Source: Hydrogenophaga sp.
GTDB taxonomy: Bacteria; Pseudomonadota; Gammaproteobacteria; Burkholderiales; Burkholderiaceae_C
Assembly (NCBI GenBank): GCA_021154985.1
Contig: JAJNQE010000157.1
Coordinates: 1-16,842 of the forward strand
Direction of reading: 5' to 3'
Length of the DNA stretch: 16,842 nucleotides
The translations under genes were made by a program, and so were the position numbers. Each line of letters starts with the position of its first letter. Within the stretch, counting starts at the first letter, position 1. Below the pieces are notes generated by a model. That model was not told the origin of the DNA. It was given only the letters and a program-made list of their open reading frames with translations, and made no database searches. Shown one piece after another: positions 6,436 through 14,152 of the stretch.

Positions 6436-8763
6436 ATGACAAAAAACAAAAACGGTCTGCGCGGCCTGACCCTTTCAGCGCTCGCGGCCGCCATGCTGAG
6501 CGCCTTGCCCGCCTGGGCTGTGGACCCATTCACCTTGCGCGACATCCGCGTGGAAGGTCTGCAGCGTGTGGAGCCTGGCACAGTGTTCGCCTCGCTGCCG
6601 TTCCGCATTGGCGACCAGTACAGCGATGACAAGGGCTCCACCGCGATCCGTTCGCTGTTCGGCCTGGGCCTGTTCAGCGACATCCGTCTGCAGATCAATG
6701 GCGACGTGCTGGTGGTCATCGTGGAAGAGCGTCCCACCGTGGCCGATGTGAGCTTCTCTGGCATCAAGGAGTTTGACAACGAGGTGCTCCTCAAGGCGAT
6801 GCGGGACATCGGCCTGACCGAGGGACGTCCCTTCGACAAGGCATTGGCCGACCGGGCCGAGCAGGAGCTCAAGCGCCAGTACATCAGCAAAAGCATGTAC
6901 GCCGCACAGGTGGTCACCACCGTCACGCCAGGCGAGCGCAACCGGGTCAACCTCAACTTCAGCGTCGTCGAGGGCGATATTGCCAAGATCAAAGACATCC
7001 GGATTGTCGGCAACCAGGCCTTCTCCGAATCAACCTTGCGCAACCTGTTCGATCTGGACACCGGCGGCTGGCTGAGCTGGTACACCAAGTCAGACCGGTA
7101 TTCGCGCGCCAAGCTCAATGCCGACATTGAGACGCTGCGTTCGTACTACCTGACCCGCGGTTATCTCGAGTTCCGTATCGACTCCACGCAGGTGGCGATT
7201 TCGCCCGACAAGCAGGACATGTCGATCACCCTCAACATCACCGAAGGCAACCGTTATGTGGTGTCATCGGTGGCGCTGGAAGGCGAGTACCTGGGCAAGG
7301 AAGAAGAATTCAAGTCGCTGATCACCTTGCAGGCTGGTGAGGCCTACAACTCGGAGGACGTCGCGAGCACCGTGAAGGCGTTCACCGACTACTTCGGCGC
7401 CTTCGGTTATGCCTTCGCACAGGTTGAGGCCACGCCCGAGATCGATCGTGTCAAAAAACGGGTGTCCTTTGTTGTGCGCGCCCAGCCAGCCCGGCGCGTT
7501 TATGTTCGCCGCATCAACGTGGAAGGCAACAACCGCACGCGAGACGAAGTGGTGCGCCGCGAGTTCCGCCAGCTCGAATCGGCCTGGTACGACAGCGACC
7601 GCATCCGCCTCTCTCGCGACCGAGTGGACCGCCTGGGTTTCTTCACCGAAGTCGGTATCGACACGCAGCCAGTGGCGGGCTCACCCGACCAGGTGGATCT
7701 CACCATCTCGGTGGTGGAAAAGCCCACAGGCAACTTGTCGCTGGGTGCCGGGTATTCGCAGGCTGAAGAACTCTCCATCATTGCCGGTATCCGCCAGGAG
7801 AACGTGTTCGGCTCAGGCAACTACCTCGGCATCGACGTCAACACCAGCAAGTTCAACCGCCAGCTGGTGGTCAGCACGGTGGATCCGTACTTCACGCCCG
7901 ACGGCATCTCGCGCAGCATCGACGCCTACTACCGAACCGCGCGCCCTTACGACACCCAGTCCACCACCAACACAGGTGACTACCGACTGATCACCAAGGG
8001 CTTGTCGCTGCGCTTTGGCGTGCCGTTCACCGAAGCCGACACCGTGTTCTTTGGTGTGGGCGTCGAGCAGACGACGATCGAATCCGGCATCTTCCTGCCG
8101 GATGCCTACCGCGACTACGCACGCGATTTTGGCGAGACCAGCAACACCATTCCCCTGACGGTGGGTTGGGCGCGCGACACGCGTGACAGTGCCCTGGTGC
8201 CCACCCGGGGGCGTCTGCAGCGCTTCAACACCGAGCTCGGCGTGGCAGGCGATGCGCGCTACGTCAAGGCAAACTACCAGTTCCAGCAGTACTACCCGCT
8301 GAGCAAGCAGTACACCCTGGCTTTCAACAGCGAACTGGGCTTTGGCAAAGGCCTGGGTGGCCGCCCCTATCCCGTGTTCAAGAACTTTTTCGGCGGTGGC
8401 CTGGGTTCGGTGCGCGGGTTCGAGCAAGGTACGCTGGGCCCGAGTTCGGCCGTTACCGGTTCGACGGACACGGTCAATATCGGTGGCAACCGCAGCATCG
8501 CGCTCAATGCCGAGTTCATCACCCCGTTTCCCGGTGCTGGCAACGACCGGAGCCTGCGCATGTTCGGCTTTGTGGACGTCGGCAACGTGTTCGGGGAGAA
8601 CGACTCCCGGCCCAACGCCACGGACCTTCGCGCGTCTGTCGGTGTGGGTCTGAGCTGGATCTCGCCGGTCGGCCCGCTCAGATTCGCCATCGCCAATCCC
8701 ATCCGGAAATTCACCGGCGATAAAATCCAGAAATTCCAGTTTCAGATCGGAACCTCCTTTTGA
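6436..8763 (+). CDS. bamA: outer membrane protein assembly factor BamA
   Basis: BamA is the core of the BAM complex, which folds beta-barrel proteins into the outer membrane. The 775-residue precursor has a Sec signal peptide with a likely cut after Ala28 (LPAWA then VDP). Five POTRA domains follow, at about residues 30-100, 101-180, 183-272, 275-354 and 357-431, and then a 16-strand barrel. The barrel carries the conserved Arg660-Gly661-Phe662 of the SVRGFEQGTLGP loop, FGGGLGS just before it, and a C-terminal FQFQIGTSF ending in Phe, the usual beta-signal. The ATG at 6436 gives a proper n-region (Lys3, Lys5, Arg9). It follows rseP by 11 bp and shares one base with the skp start (TGATG). Confidence 0.98.
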   Translation: MTKNKNGLRGLTLSALAAAMLSALPAWAVDPFTLRDIRVEGLQRVEPGTVFASLPFRIGDQYSDDKGSTAIRSLFGLGLFSDIRLQINGDVLVVIVEERPTVADVSFSGIKEFDNEVLLKAMRDIGLTEGRPFDKALADRAEQELKRQYISKSMYAAQVVTTVTPGERNRVNLNFSVVEGDIAKIKDIRIVGNQAFSESTLRNLFDLDTGGWLSWYTKSDRYSRAKLNADIETLRSYYLTRGYLEFRIDSTQVAISPDKQDMSITLNITEGNRYVVSSVALEGEYLGKEEEFKSLITLQAGEAYNSEDVASTVKAFTDYFGAFGYAFAQVEATPEIDRVKKRVSFVVRAQPARRVYVRRINVEGNNRTRDEVVRREFRQLESAWYDSDRIRLSRDRVDRLGFFTEVGIDTQPVAGSPDQVDLTISVVEKPTGNLSLGAGYSQAEELSIIAGIRQENVFGSGNYLGIDVNTSKFNRQLVVSTVDPYFTPDGISRSIDAYYRTARPYDTQSTTNTGDYRLITKGLSLRFGVPFTEADTVFFGVGVEQTTIESGIFLPDAYRDYARDFGETSNTIPLTVGWARDTRDSALVPTRGRLQRFNTELGVAGDARYVKANYQFQQYYPLSKQYTLAFNSELGFGKGLGGRPYPVFKNFFGGGLGSVRGFEQGTLGPSSAVTGSTDTVNIGGNRSIALNAEFITPFPGAGNDRSLRMFGFVDVGNVFGENDSRPNATDLRASVGVGLSWISPVGPLRFAIANPIRKFTGDKIQKFQFQIGTSF

Positions 8764-9281
8764 TGAAGACACTATCCAGCCTGTTCAACCGCAAGACGCT
8801 CGTTGCTGTGGCCCTGGGGCTCGCAACGCTGGGCGTCGCAGCGCAAGACCTGCGCATCGGTTTTGTGAATCTGGAGCGCATCCTGCGCGACTCCAACTCG
8901 GCCAAAGCCGCCCAGACCAAGCTGGAGCAGGAGTTCTCCCGTCGGGAAAAAGAGGTGCAGGCCCTCGCAGCCCAATTGAAATCTGCGTCGGAGAAGTTCG
9001 AGCGCGAAGCGCCCACCTTGCCCGAAGGGCAGCGCACCACGCGCCAGCGCCAACTGGTCGAGCAGGACCGCGATTTCCAGCGCAAGCAGCGTGAGTTCCA
9101 GGAAGACCTGAACATGCGCAAGAACGAAGAACTGCAGAGCGTGCTTGAGCGCGCGAACCGCGTGATCCGCCAGGTGGCCGAAGCCGAGAAGTTCGACCTC
9201 GTCATTCAGGAAGCCGTGTACATCAACCCCAAGCACGACATCACCGACAAGGTGCTCAGTGGCTTGAACGGCAGCAAATAA
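8763..9281 (+). CDS. skp: periplasmic chaperone Skp/OmpH
   Basis: Skp is a trimeric periplasmic chaperone that holds unfolded outer-membrane proteins on their way to BAM. The 172-residue precursor has a signal peptide with a probable cut after Ala27 (GVAA then QDL). The mature start LRIGFVNLERILRDSNSAKAA matches the OmpH family body strand. A long Glu/Arg/Gln-rich stretch (about residues 45-140) is predicted to form the coiled-coil tentacles, and FDLVIQEAVYINPKHDIT closes the body domain. The ATG at 8763 overlaps the bamA stop codon by one base; a TTG at 8760 directly before it is less likely. There is no clear Shine-Dalgarno, so coupling to bamA is probable. lpxD follows after 16 bp. Confidence 0.96.
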   Translation: MKTLSSLFNRKTLVAVALGLATLGVAAQDLRIGFVNLERILRDSNSAKAAQTKLEQEFSRREKEVQALAAQLKSASEKFEREAPTLPEGQRTTRQRQLVEQDRDFQRKQREFQEDLNMRKNEELQSVLERANRVIRQVAEAEKFDLVIQEAVYINPKHDITDKVLSGLNGSK

Positions 9282-9297
9282 GCCGCGGGACCTTGGC

Positions 9298-10350
9298 GTG
9301 TCACGGTCACTGGGCTCCATTGTCGAAGCCCTCGGTGGCGAACTTGTCGGCTCACCCGACACGCTCATTCAGCGGTTGGCTCCACTGGCCACGGCAGGGC
9401 CTGACGAGTTGGCTTTCATTGCCAACCCTCGCTACGCGTCGCAGATCGCCACCACGCGCGCGGCCTGTCTGATCGCGCCTTCCTCGCTTCGCACGGCGGT
9501 CAGCGAGCGAGGTGCGTGCATCGTCACCGACGACCCTTATCTGTACTTTGCCCGCCTCACCCAATGGTGGCGGCGTGAACATGCTTCGGTGGTACGGGCG
9601 GTCATTCACCCCACCGCAGCGGTGCACCCCAGCGCCCAGTTGGCTGCTGATGTGGATGTGGGTGCGTTTGCCGTCATCGGTGCGGGTGTGCGTCTGGGTG
9701 CAGGTTCGCGTGTGGGGGCGCACTGCGTGCTCGGGGACGATGCGAGCGTTGGCGCGCAATCCGTGTTGCACCCCCGTGTCACGCTGGGTGAGCGCTGCTC
9801 GGTGGGTGAGCGCTGCGTGCTTCATTCGGGTGTGGTCCTGGGGGCGGATGGTTTCGGTTTCGCGCCGCACCAGGGTGCCTGGATCAAGATCGAGCAGCTG
9901 GGTGCCGTGCGCATCGGCAACGACGTGGAGATTGGTGCCAACACCTGCATCGACCGGGGGGCGCTGGACGACACGGTGATCGAGGACGGTGTGAAGCTCG
10001 ACAACCTGATCCAGATCGGTCACAACGTCCGCGTCGGTGCTCACACGGCCATGGCCGGCTGCGTTGGCGTGGCGGGCAGCGCCACCATCGGCGCGGGCTG
10101 CACCATCGGCGGCGGCGCCGTGGTGCTGGGGCATCTGACGCTGGCCGATGGCGTGCACGTGTCGGCGGCCTCGGTGGTCACCCGCTCGTTGCTCAAGCCC
10201 GGGCACTACACCGGCATGTTTCCCATCGACGACAATGCCAACTGGGAAAAAAATGCTGCATCCCTCAAGCAGCTCAACCGCCTTCGCGAACGCCTCAAGG
10301 CCGCAGAACACGCGATCGAACAAGCCCTCCAGAACAACACAAAGCCATGA
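9298..10350 (+). CDS. lpxD: UDP-3-O-(3-hydroxyacyl)glucosamine N-acyltransferase
   Basis: LpxD transfers a second 3-hydroxyacyl chain from acyl-ACP to the 2-amino group in the third step of lipid A synthesis. The 350-residue protein has the N-terminal uridine-binding domain (about 1-100), then a left-handed beta-helix of many hexapeptide repeats (VIHPTAAVHPSAQLAADVDV onward), and a C-terminal helix. The catalytic His is His242 in IQIGHNVRVG, matching His239 of E. coli. The conserved GADGFGFAP and GANTCIDRGALDDT segments are present. The start is a GTG; it gives the family N-terminus (SRSLGSIVEALGGELVG) and no ATG fits. It sits 16 bp after skp and overlaps fabZ by 4 bp. Confidence 0.97.
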   Translation: MSRSLGSIVEALGGELVGSPDTLIQRLAPLATAGPDELAFIANPRYASQIATTRAACLIAPSSLRTAVSERGACIVTDDPYLYFARLTQWWRREHASVVRAVIHPTAAVHPSAQLAADVDVGAFAVIGAGVRLGAGSRVGAHCVLGDDASVGAQSVLHPRVTLGERCSVGERCVLHSGVVLGADGFGFAPHQGAWIKIEQLGAVRIGNDVEIGANTCIDRGALDDTVIEDGVKLDNLIQIGHNVRVGAHTAMAGCVGVAGSATIGAGCTIGGGAVVLGHLTLADGVHVSAASVVTRSLLKPGHYTGMFPIDDNANWEKNAASLKQLNRLRERLKAAEHAIEQALQNNTKP

Positions 10351-10787
10351 TGGACATTCACCAGATTCTCAAGCAGTTGCCCCACCGTTATCCGTTCCTC
10401 CTGGTGGACCGCGTGCTGGAGCTTGAAAAAGGCAAGAGCATCAAGGCACTGAAAAACGTGACGATCAACGAGCCGTTTTTCGTGGGTCACTTTCCGCACC
10501 GCCCGGTCATGCCCGGGGTGCTCATGCTGGAAGCCATGGCGCAGGTCGCAGCCCTGTTGGCGTTTGACACGTTGGGCGTGACGCCGGATGACAAGACGGT
10601 GTATTACTTCGCGGGTATCGACGGCGCGCGTTTCAAGCGCCCGGTGGAGCCGGGCGATCAGCTCGTCATGGACGTGACGCTGGATCGCATGAAGGCCGGC
10701 ATCTTCAAGTTCAAGGGCATCACCCGCGTGGGCGAGCAGGTGGCATGCGAAGCCGAGTTGATGTGCACCATGCGCACCATCGCCTGA
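10347..10787 (+). CDS. fabZ: 3-hydroxyacyl-ACP dehydratase FabZ
   Basis: FabZ dehydrates 3-hydroxyacyl-ACP to trans-2-enoyl-ACP in fatty acid elongation and so competes with LpxA and LpxD for the same 3-hydroxyacyl-ACP substrates. The 146-residue hot-dog-fold protein has the N-terminal LPHRYPFLLVDRV, the catalytic His48 in VGHFPHRPVMPG, the catalytic Glu62 in MLEAMAQ, and YFAGIDGARFKRPVEPGDQL. The start is ATGATG at 10347, overlapping the lpxD stop codon by 4 bp, the mark of translational coupling; the second ATG (10350) is equally possible. Its place between lpxD and lpxA is conserved in proteobacteria. Confidence 0.98.
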   Translation: MMDIHQILKQLPHRYPFLLVDRVLELEKGKSIKALKNVTINEPFFVGHFPHRPVMPGVLMLEAMAQVAALLAFDTLGVTPDDKTVYYFAGIDGARFKRPVEPGDQLVMDVTLDRMKAGIFKFKGITRVGEQVACEAELMCTMRTIA

Positions 10788-10791
10788 TGGT

Positions 10792-10800
10792 GGGGGAGGG
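10792..10800 (+). promoter_or_regulatory. Shine-Dalgarno of lpxA
   Basis: GGGGGAGGG lies 6 nt before the GTG at 10807. It is a strong ribosome-binding site and supports the non-ATG start of lpxA. It occupies most of the 19-bp gap after fabZ. Confidence 0.7.
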
Positions 10801-10806
10801 CGCTCT

Positions 10807-11601
10807 GTGTCTCTGATCCATTCCACCGCGCTGGTGGACCCCGCAGCCGAACTCGACAGCTCGGTCGAGGTCGGTCCCTACACCGTGATCGGCCCGAATG
10901 TGAAGGTCGGCGCGGGCACCACCATCGGCGCGCACTGCGTGATCGAAGGTCACACCACGATCGGCCGCGACAACCAGATCTTTCAGTTCAACTCCCTGGG
11001 CGCGGTACCGCAAGACAAGAAGTACGCCGGTGAACCGTGTGAACTCGTGATCGGTGACCGCAACACGGTGCGCGAGTTCTGCACCTTCAACATCGGCTCG
11101 CCCGGCGACCGCGCGGTGACCCAGATCGGCAACGACAACTGGATCATGGCCTACGTGCACCTGGCGCACGACTGCGTGGTGGGTAACCACACCATTTTTG
11201 CCAACAACTCGCAGCTAGCAGGCCATGTGGTGGTGGACGACTGGGTGATCCTGGGTGGCTTCACCGTGGTGCACCAGTTCGTGCGCGTGGGGGCACACGC
11301 CATGACGGCCATGTGCTCGCTGCTGTTTGCCGATCTCCCCCCGTTCGTGATGTGCCAGGGCCAGCCGGCGCAGGCGCGCTCCATGAACTTTGAAGGGCTG
11401 CGCCGGCGCGGCTTTTCACCCGAACGCATCTCGGCGGTGAAGGCCATGCACAAGGCGCTGTACCGGGAAGACCTGAAGCTGGAGCAGTCGGTCGAGCGCA
11501 TCCGCGCGCTGACCGAAAAAACGCCCGAGGCTGCTCCCGATGTCGAGATGATGCTGAACTTCCTGGGCCAGGTGTCGCCCCAGCGCGGCATCGTCCGCTG
11601 A
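10807..11601 (+). CDS. lpxA: acyl-ACP--UDP-N-acetylglucosamine O-acyltransferase
   Basis: LpxA transfers a 3-hydroxyacyl chain from ACP to the 3-OH of UDP-GlcNAc, the first step of lipid A synthesis. The 264-residue protein has the hexapeptide-repeat beta-helix (about 1-190) and the helical C-terminal domain (EGLRRRGFSPERI onward). The catalytic His is His121 (LAHDC), with Asp70 and Lys72 (PQDKKYAGE), His140 and His156 (VVHQF) also in place. Two differences stand out. The usual HRGT segment reads NIGS, with Asn95 where E. coli has His99, and the acyl-length ruler position is Met169 instead of the Gly of E. coli. A methionine there is known in Pseudomonas LpxA, which prefers C10 chains. The start is GTG with a good ribosome-binding site; lpxB follows after 9 bp. 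Confidence 0.96.
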   Translation: MSLIHSTALVDPAAELDSSVEVGPYTVIGPNVKVGAGTTIGAHCVIEGHTTIGRDNQIFQFNSLGAVPQDKKYAGEPCELVIGDRNTVREFCTFNIGSPGDRAVTQIGNDNWIMAYVHLAHDCVVGNHTIFANNSQLAGHVVVDDWVILGGFTVVHQFVRVGAHAMTAMCSLLFADLPPFVMCQGQPAQARSMNFEGLRRRGFSPERISAVKAMHKALYREDLKLEQSVERIRALTEKTPEAAPDVEMMLNFLGQVSPQRGIVR

Positions 11602-11610
11602 TTTCCCGCC

Positions 11611-12756
11611 ATGGCAACTTCAAAACGTTTTGCCCTGGTGGCGGGCGAAACGTCTGGCGATCTGCTGGCGGGTTTGTTGTTGGGTGGTGTGCGTCAGCGC
11701 TGGCCCGATCTTCAGAGCTTCGGCATTGGTGGCCCGCAGATGGCGGCGCAGGGTTTCAAGACCTGGTGGCCCAGCGAGAAGCTGGCGGTGCGCGGTTATG
11801 TCGAGGTCTTGCGCCACTACCGCGAGATCGTGGGCATCCGTGCGCAGCTGCAGCAGCGCCTCCTGACCACCGATCGGCCTGATGTTTTCATCGGCGTTGA
11901 CGCACCCGATTTCAACCTGGATCTGGAAGCCAATCTGAAGGCGGGCGGTGTGCGCACCGTGCATTTCGTGTGCCCCTCCGTCTGGGCATGGCGCGCCGAG
12001 CGGGTGGAGAAGATCCGTCGCAGCGCAGACCATGTGTTGTGCATTTTTCCGTTTGAGCCGGAGCTGCTCGCTCGACACGGTATCCCCGCCAACTATGTGG
12101 GCCACCCGCTGGCCAATGTGATTGCGCTGGAGCCAGATCGCACCGCTGCACGGCTCGCACTGGGCCTGCGCGAAGAGGACACCGTGGTGGCCATCCTGCC
12201 GGGCAGTCGGGCCTCCGAGGTGCAGTACCTGGCGCAGGTGTTTTTTGAGGCTGCCATCCGTTTGCGCGCTGCGCGTCCGGGCATCCGCTTTGTGGTGCCT
12301 GCCGTGCCTGCGCTGCGCGAGCGCATCGAGGCCGCCGCCCGCAGCGCCGGGCTCGGTGCAGAGCTTCAGGTGATCGCAGGCCAGTCACATGCAGCGTTGG
12401 CCGCCTGTGACGTGACCTTGATCGCCAGCGGCACCGCCACGCTGGAGGCCGCGCTGTTCAAGCGTCCGATGGTGATCGCCTACAACATGAACTGGTTGTC
12501 GTGGCAGATCATGCGGCGCAAGCAGTTGCAGCCCTGGGTGGGTCTGCCCAACATCCTGTGCGGTGACTTTGTGGTGCCGGAGTTTTTGCAGGAAGCGGCG
12601 TCGGCCAACGCGCTGGCCCAGGCGGTGCTGGACTGGCTCGATGCGCCTGAGAGAATCAACGCCTTGCAGCAGCGCTTCTCCGCACTGCACCACACCCTGC
12701 GGCGCGACACCGCCCAACTGGCCACCGATGCGATCGACAAAGTTCTTGAAGGCTGA
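11611..12756 (+). CDS. lpxB: lipid-A-disaccharide synthase
   Basis: LpxB is a peripheral inner-membrane glycosyltransferase (GT19) that joins UDP-2,3-diacylglucosamine and lipid X to form the lipid A disaccharide. The 381-residue protein shows the N-terminal FALVAGETSGDLLAG (residues 7-21), VHFVCPSVWAWR, VGHPLAN, the nucleotide-binding ILPGSRASEVQYL, and IASGTATLEAALFKRPMVIAY with NMNWLSWQIMR, all typical of the family. The ATG at 11611 is directly at the family N-terminus. It follows lpxA by 9 bp, and its last 11 bases overlap the proposed start of rnhB. LpxH, the intervening enzyme, is not in this window. Confidence 0.97.
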   Translation: MATSKRFALVAGETSGDLLAGLLLGGVRQRWPDLQSFGIGGPQMAAQGFKTWWPSEKLAVRGYVEVLRHYREIVGIRAQLQQRLLTTDRPDVFIGVDAPDFNLDLEANLKAGGVRTVHFVCPSVWAWRAERVEKIRRSADHVLCIFPFEPELLARHGIPANYVGHPLANVIALEPDRTAARLALGLREEDTVVAILPGSRASEVQYLAQVFFEAAIRLRAARPGIRFVVPAVPALRERIEAAARSAGLGAELQVIAGQSHAALAACDVTLIASGTATLEAALFKRPMVIAYNMNWLSWQIMRRKQLQPWVGLPNILCGDFVVPEFLQEAASANALAQAVLDWLDAPERINALQQRFSALHHTLRRDTAQLATDAIDKVLEG

Positions 12757-13375
12757 GCAGGCCCAACTGGTCTGGGACGTGCCCGGGCTGGTGGCCGGCG
12801 TGGACGAAGCCGGGCGTGGTCCGCTGGCTGGCCCGGTGGTGGCCGCTGCCGTGATCCTGGACGATCTCAAGCCCATCAAGGGCCTGGCCGATTCGAAGCA
12901 GCTCACCGCGCTGCGCCGTGAGCGCCTGTACGACGAAATCCGCGCCAAGGCGTTGTGCTGCAGCATCGCGCAGGCTTCGGTGGAAGAGATCGACCAACTC
13001 AACATCTTGCAGGCCACGATGCTCGCCATGCGGCGTGCGGTGCTGGGTCTGCGACTGAAGCCGACCAAGGTTCTGGTGGATGGCAACCGACTGCCAGCGC
13101 TGGACGTGCTGGCCGAGGCCGTTGTCTCGGGCGACGCGCTGGTGCCTTGCATCTCGGCCGCGTCCATTCTGGCCAAGGTCACGCGCGACCGCCTCCTGCG
13201 TGAACTGCACCTGCAACACCCCGAGTACGGGTTTGACCGCCACAAGGGTTACGGCACGGCCGACCATTTGCGTGCCTTGCAGACGCACGGGGCCTTGCCG
13301 GTGCACCGGCGCTCCTTTGCCCCGGTGGCGCGGGCGCTTGCCCGTGTCAGCCACGAACACGACACATCCGCATGA
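12746..13375 (+). CDS. rnhB: ribonuclease HII
   Basis: RNase HII cuts the RNA strand of RNA-DNA hybrids and starts removal of single ribonucleotides misincorporated in DNA. Counted from the TTG at 12746 it has 209 residues. The DEDD active site is complete: Asp20 and Glu21 in VAGVDEAGRGPLAGPV, Asp112 in LVDGNRLP, and Asp130 in VVSGDALVP, followed by ISAASILAKVTRD and FDRHKGYGT. No ATG lies before the first motif in this frame. TTG at 12746 (overlapping lpxB by 11 bp) gives the sequence MKAEQAQL; a GTG at 12779 would give 198 residues and is the main alternative. In enterics rnhB follows lpxB and precedes dnaE; here an RNA methyltransferase gene follows instead, overlapping by 4 bp. Confidence 0.95.
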   Translation: MKAEQAQLVWDVPGLVAGVDEAGRGPLAGPVVAAAVILDDLKPIKGLADSKQLTALRRERLYDEIRAKALCCSIAQASVEEIDQLNILQATMLAMRRAVLGLRLKPTKVLVDGNRLPALDVLAEAVVSGDALVPCISAASILAKVTRDRLLRELHLQHPEYGFDRHKGYGTADHLRALQTHGALPVHRRSFAPVARALARVSHEHDTSA

Positions 13376-14151
13376 GCGAACCCACCGTCATCACCTCGCG
13401 GGACAACCCATTGCTCAAACGCCTGCGGCTGCTGGCGCAAGACAACACCGCCTACCGCAAGCAGGGACAGGTCTGGCTGGAGGGTGACCACCTCTGCCGC
13501 GCCTTGCTCGCGCGCGGCCACCGGCCCGCCATGGCCGTTTTCACCGACGAGTTCTGGATTCAGGCGCCGCACGACCTGCGCGATGCATCCGACCACAACG
13601 TGACGGTGCCGCGTGCGCTCATGGCCGGCATCAGCGGACTCGAATCGCCGGCGGGTGTGGGTTTTGTCTGGGACCTGCCCAAGGCCACGGGCCTGGTCGT
13701 GGGCGAGGCCGCTGTGGTGCTGGACTGCCTGCAGGACGCGGGCAACGTGGGTTCGATCTTGCGCAGTGCGGCGGCGTTCGGCTTCCGCCAGGTGCTCGCG
13801 ATCAAAGGCACAGCGGCGCTCTGGTCGCCCAAGGTGCTGCGATCCGGCATGGGCGCGCATTTCGCCTTGCGACTCGTTGAAGGCCTGTCGGTCAGCGATC
13901 TCGCTGCGTTGGACGTGCCGTTGCTGGTGACCAGCTCGCACCAAGGTGATGTGCTGCACAAGGCCGCTTTGCCGTGGCCGTGCGCCTGGGTGCTCGGCCA
14001 TGAAGGGCAGGGCGTGAGTTCTGCACTGGAAGCCATGGCCGCGCAGTCGGTGCGTATTGCACAGCCGGGCGGTGAGGAGTCGCTGAATGTGGCTGCGGCA
14101 GCTGCCATCTGCCTGCATGCCAGCGCAGCCGTGCGTGTGCGCAGCATATAA
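13372..14151 (+). CDS. TrmH-family (SpoU) RNA 2'-O-methyltransferase
   Basis: The product is a member of the SPOUT class of RNA methyltransferases, which use S-adenosylmethionine to methylate a ribose 2'-OH in rRNA or tRNA. Of the 259 residues, the first 100 or so look like the L30e-like RNA-binding domain (ITSRDNPLLKRLRLLAQ, VWLEGDHLCRALL). The rest is the trefoil-knot catalytic domain: VVLDCLQDAGNVGSILRSAAAFG (Asn125), WVLGHEGQGVS (Gly209-Glu211) and EESLNVAAAAAICLH (Glu236-Asn239). The substrate cannot be told from sequence: rlmB, trmH and uncharacterised paralogues all fit, so I give no symbol. The ATG at 13372 overlaps the rnhB stop codon (ATGA). Its stop codon lies within the TATAAT box that probably drives carA. 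Confidence 0.93.
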   Translation: MSEPTVITSRDNPLLKRLRLLAQDNTAYRKQGQVWLEGDHLCRALLARGHRPAMAVFTDEFWIQAPHDLRDASDHNVTVPRALMAGISGLESPAGVGFVWDLPKATGLVVGEAAVVLDCLQDAGNVGSILRSAAAFGFRQVLAIKGTAALWSPKVLRSGMGAHFALRLVEGLSVSDLAALDVPLLVTSSHQGDVLHKAALPWPCAWVLGHEGQGVSSALEAMAAQSVRIAQPGGEESLNVAAAAAICLHASAAVRVRSI

Positions 14152-14152
14152 T
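14147..14152 (+). promoter_or_regulatory. probable -10 element for carA
   Basis: A perfect TATAAT overlaps the TAA stop codon of the methyltransferase gene, and would place a transcript start near 14159. The expected -35 region 16-18 bp upstream shows no good TTGACA match and there is no TGn extension, so activator help or a poor -35 is implied. In a genome this GC-rich such a hexamer is expected by chance less than once per strand in a window of this size. Its position just before a long non-coding leader makes it a credible promoter. Confidence 0.6.
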
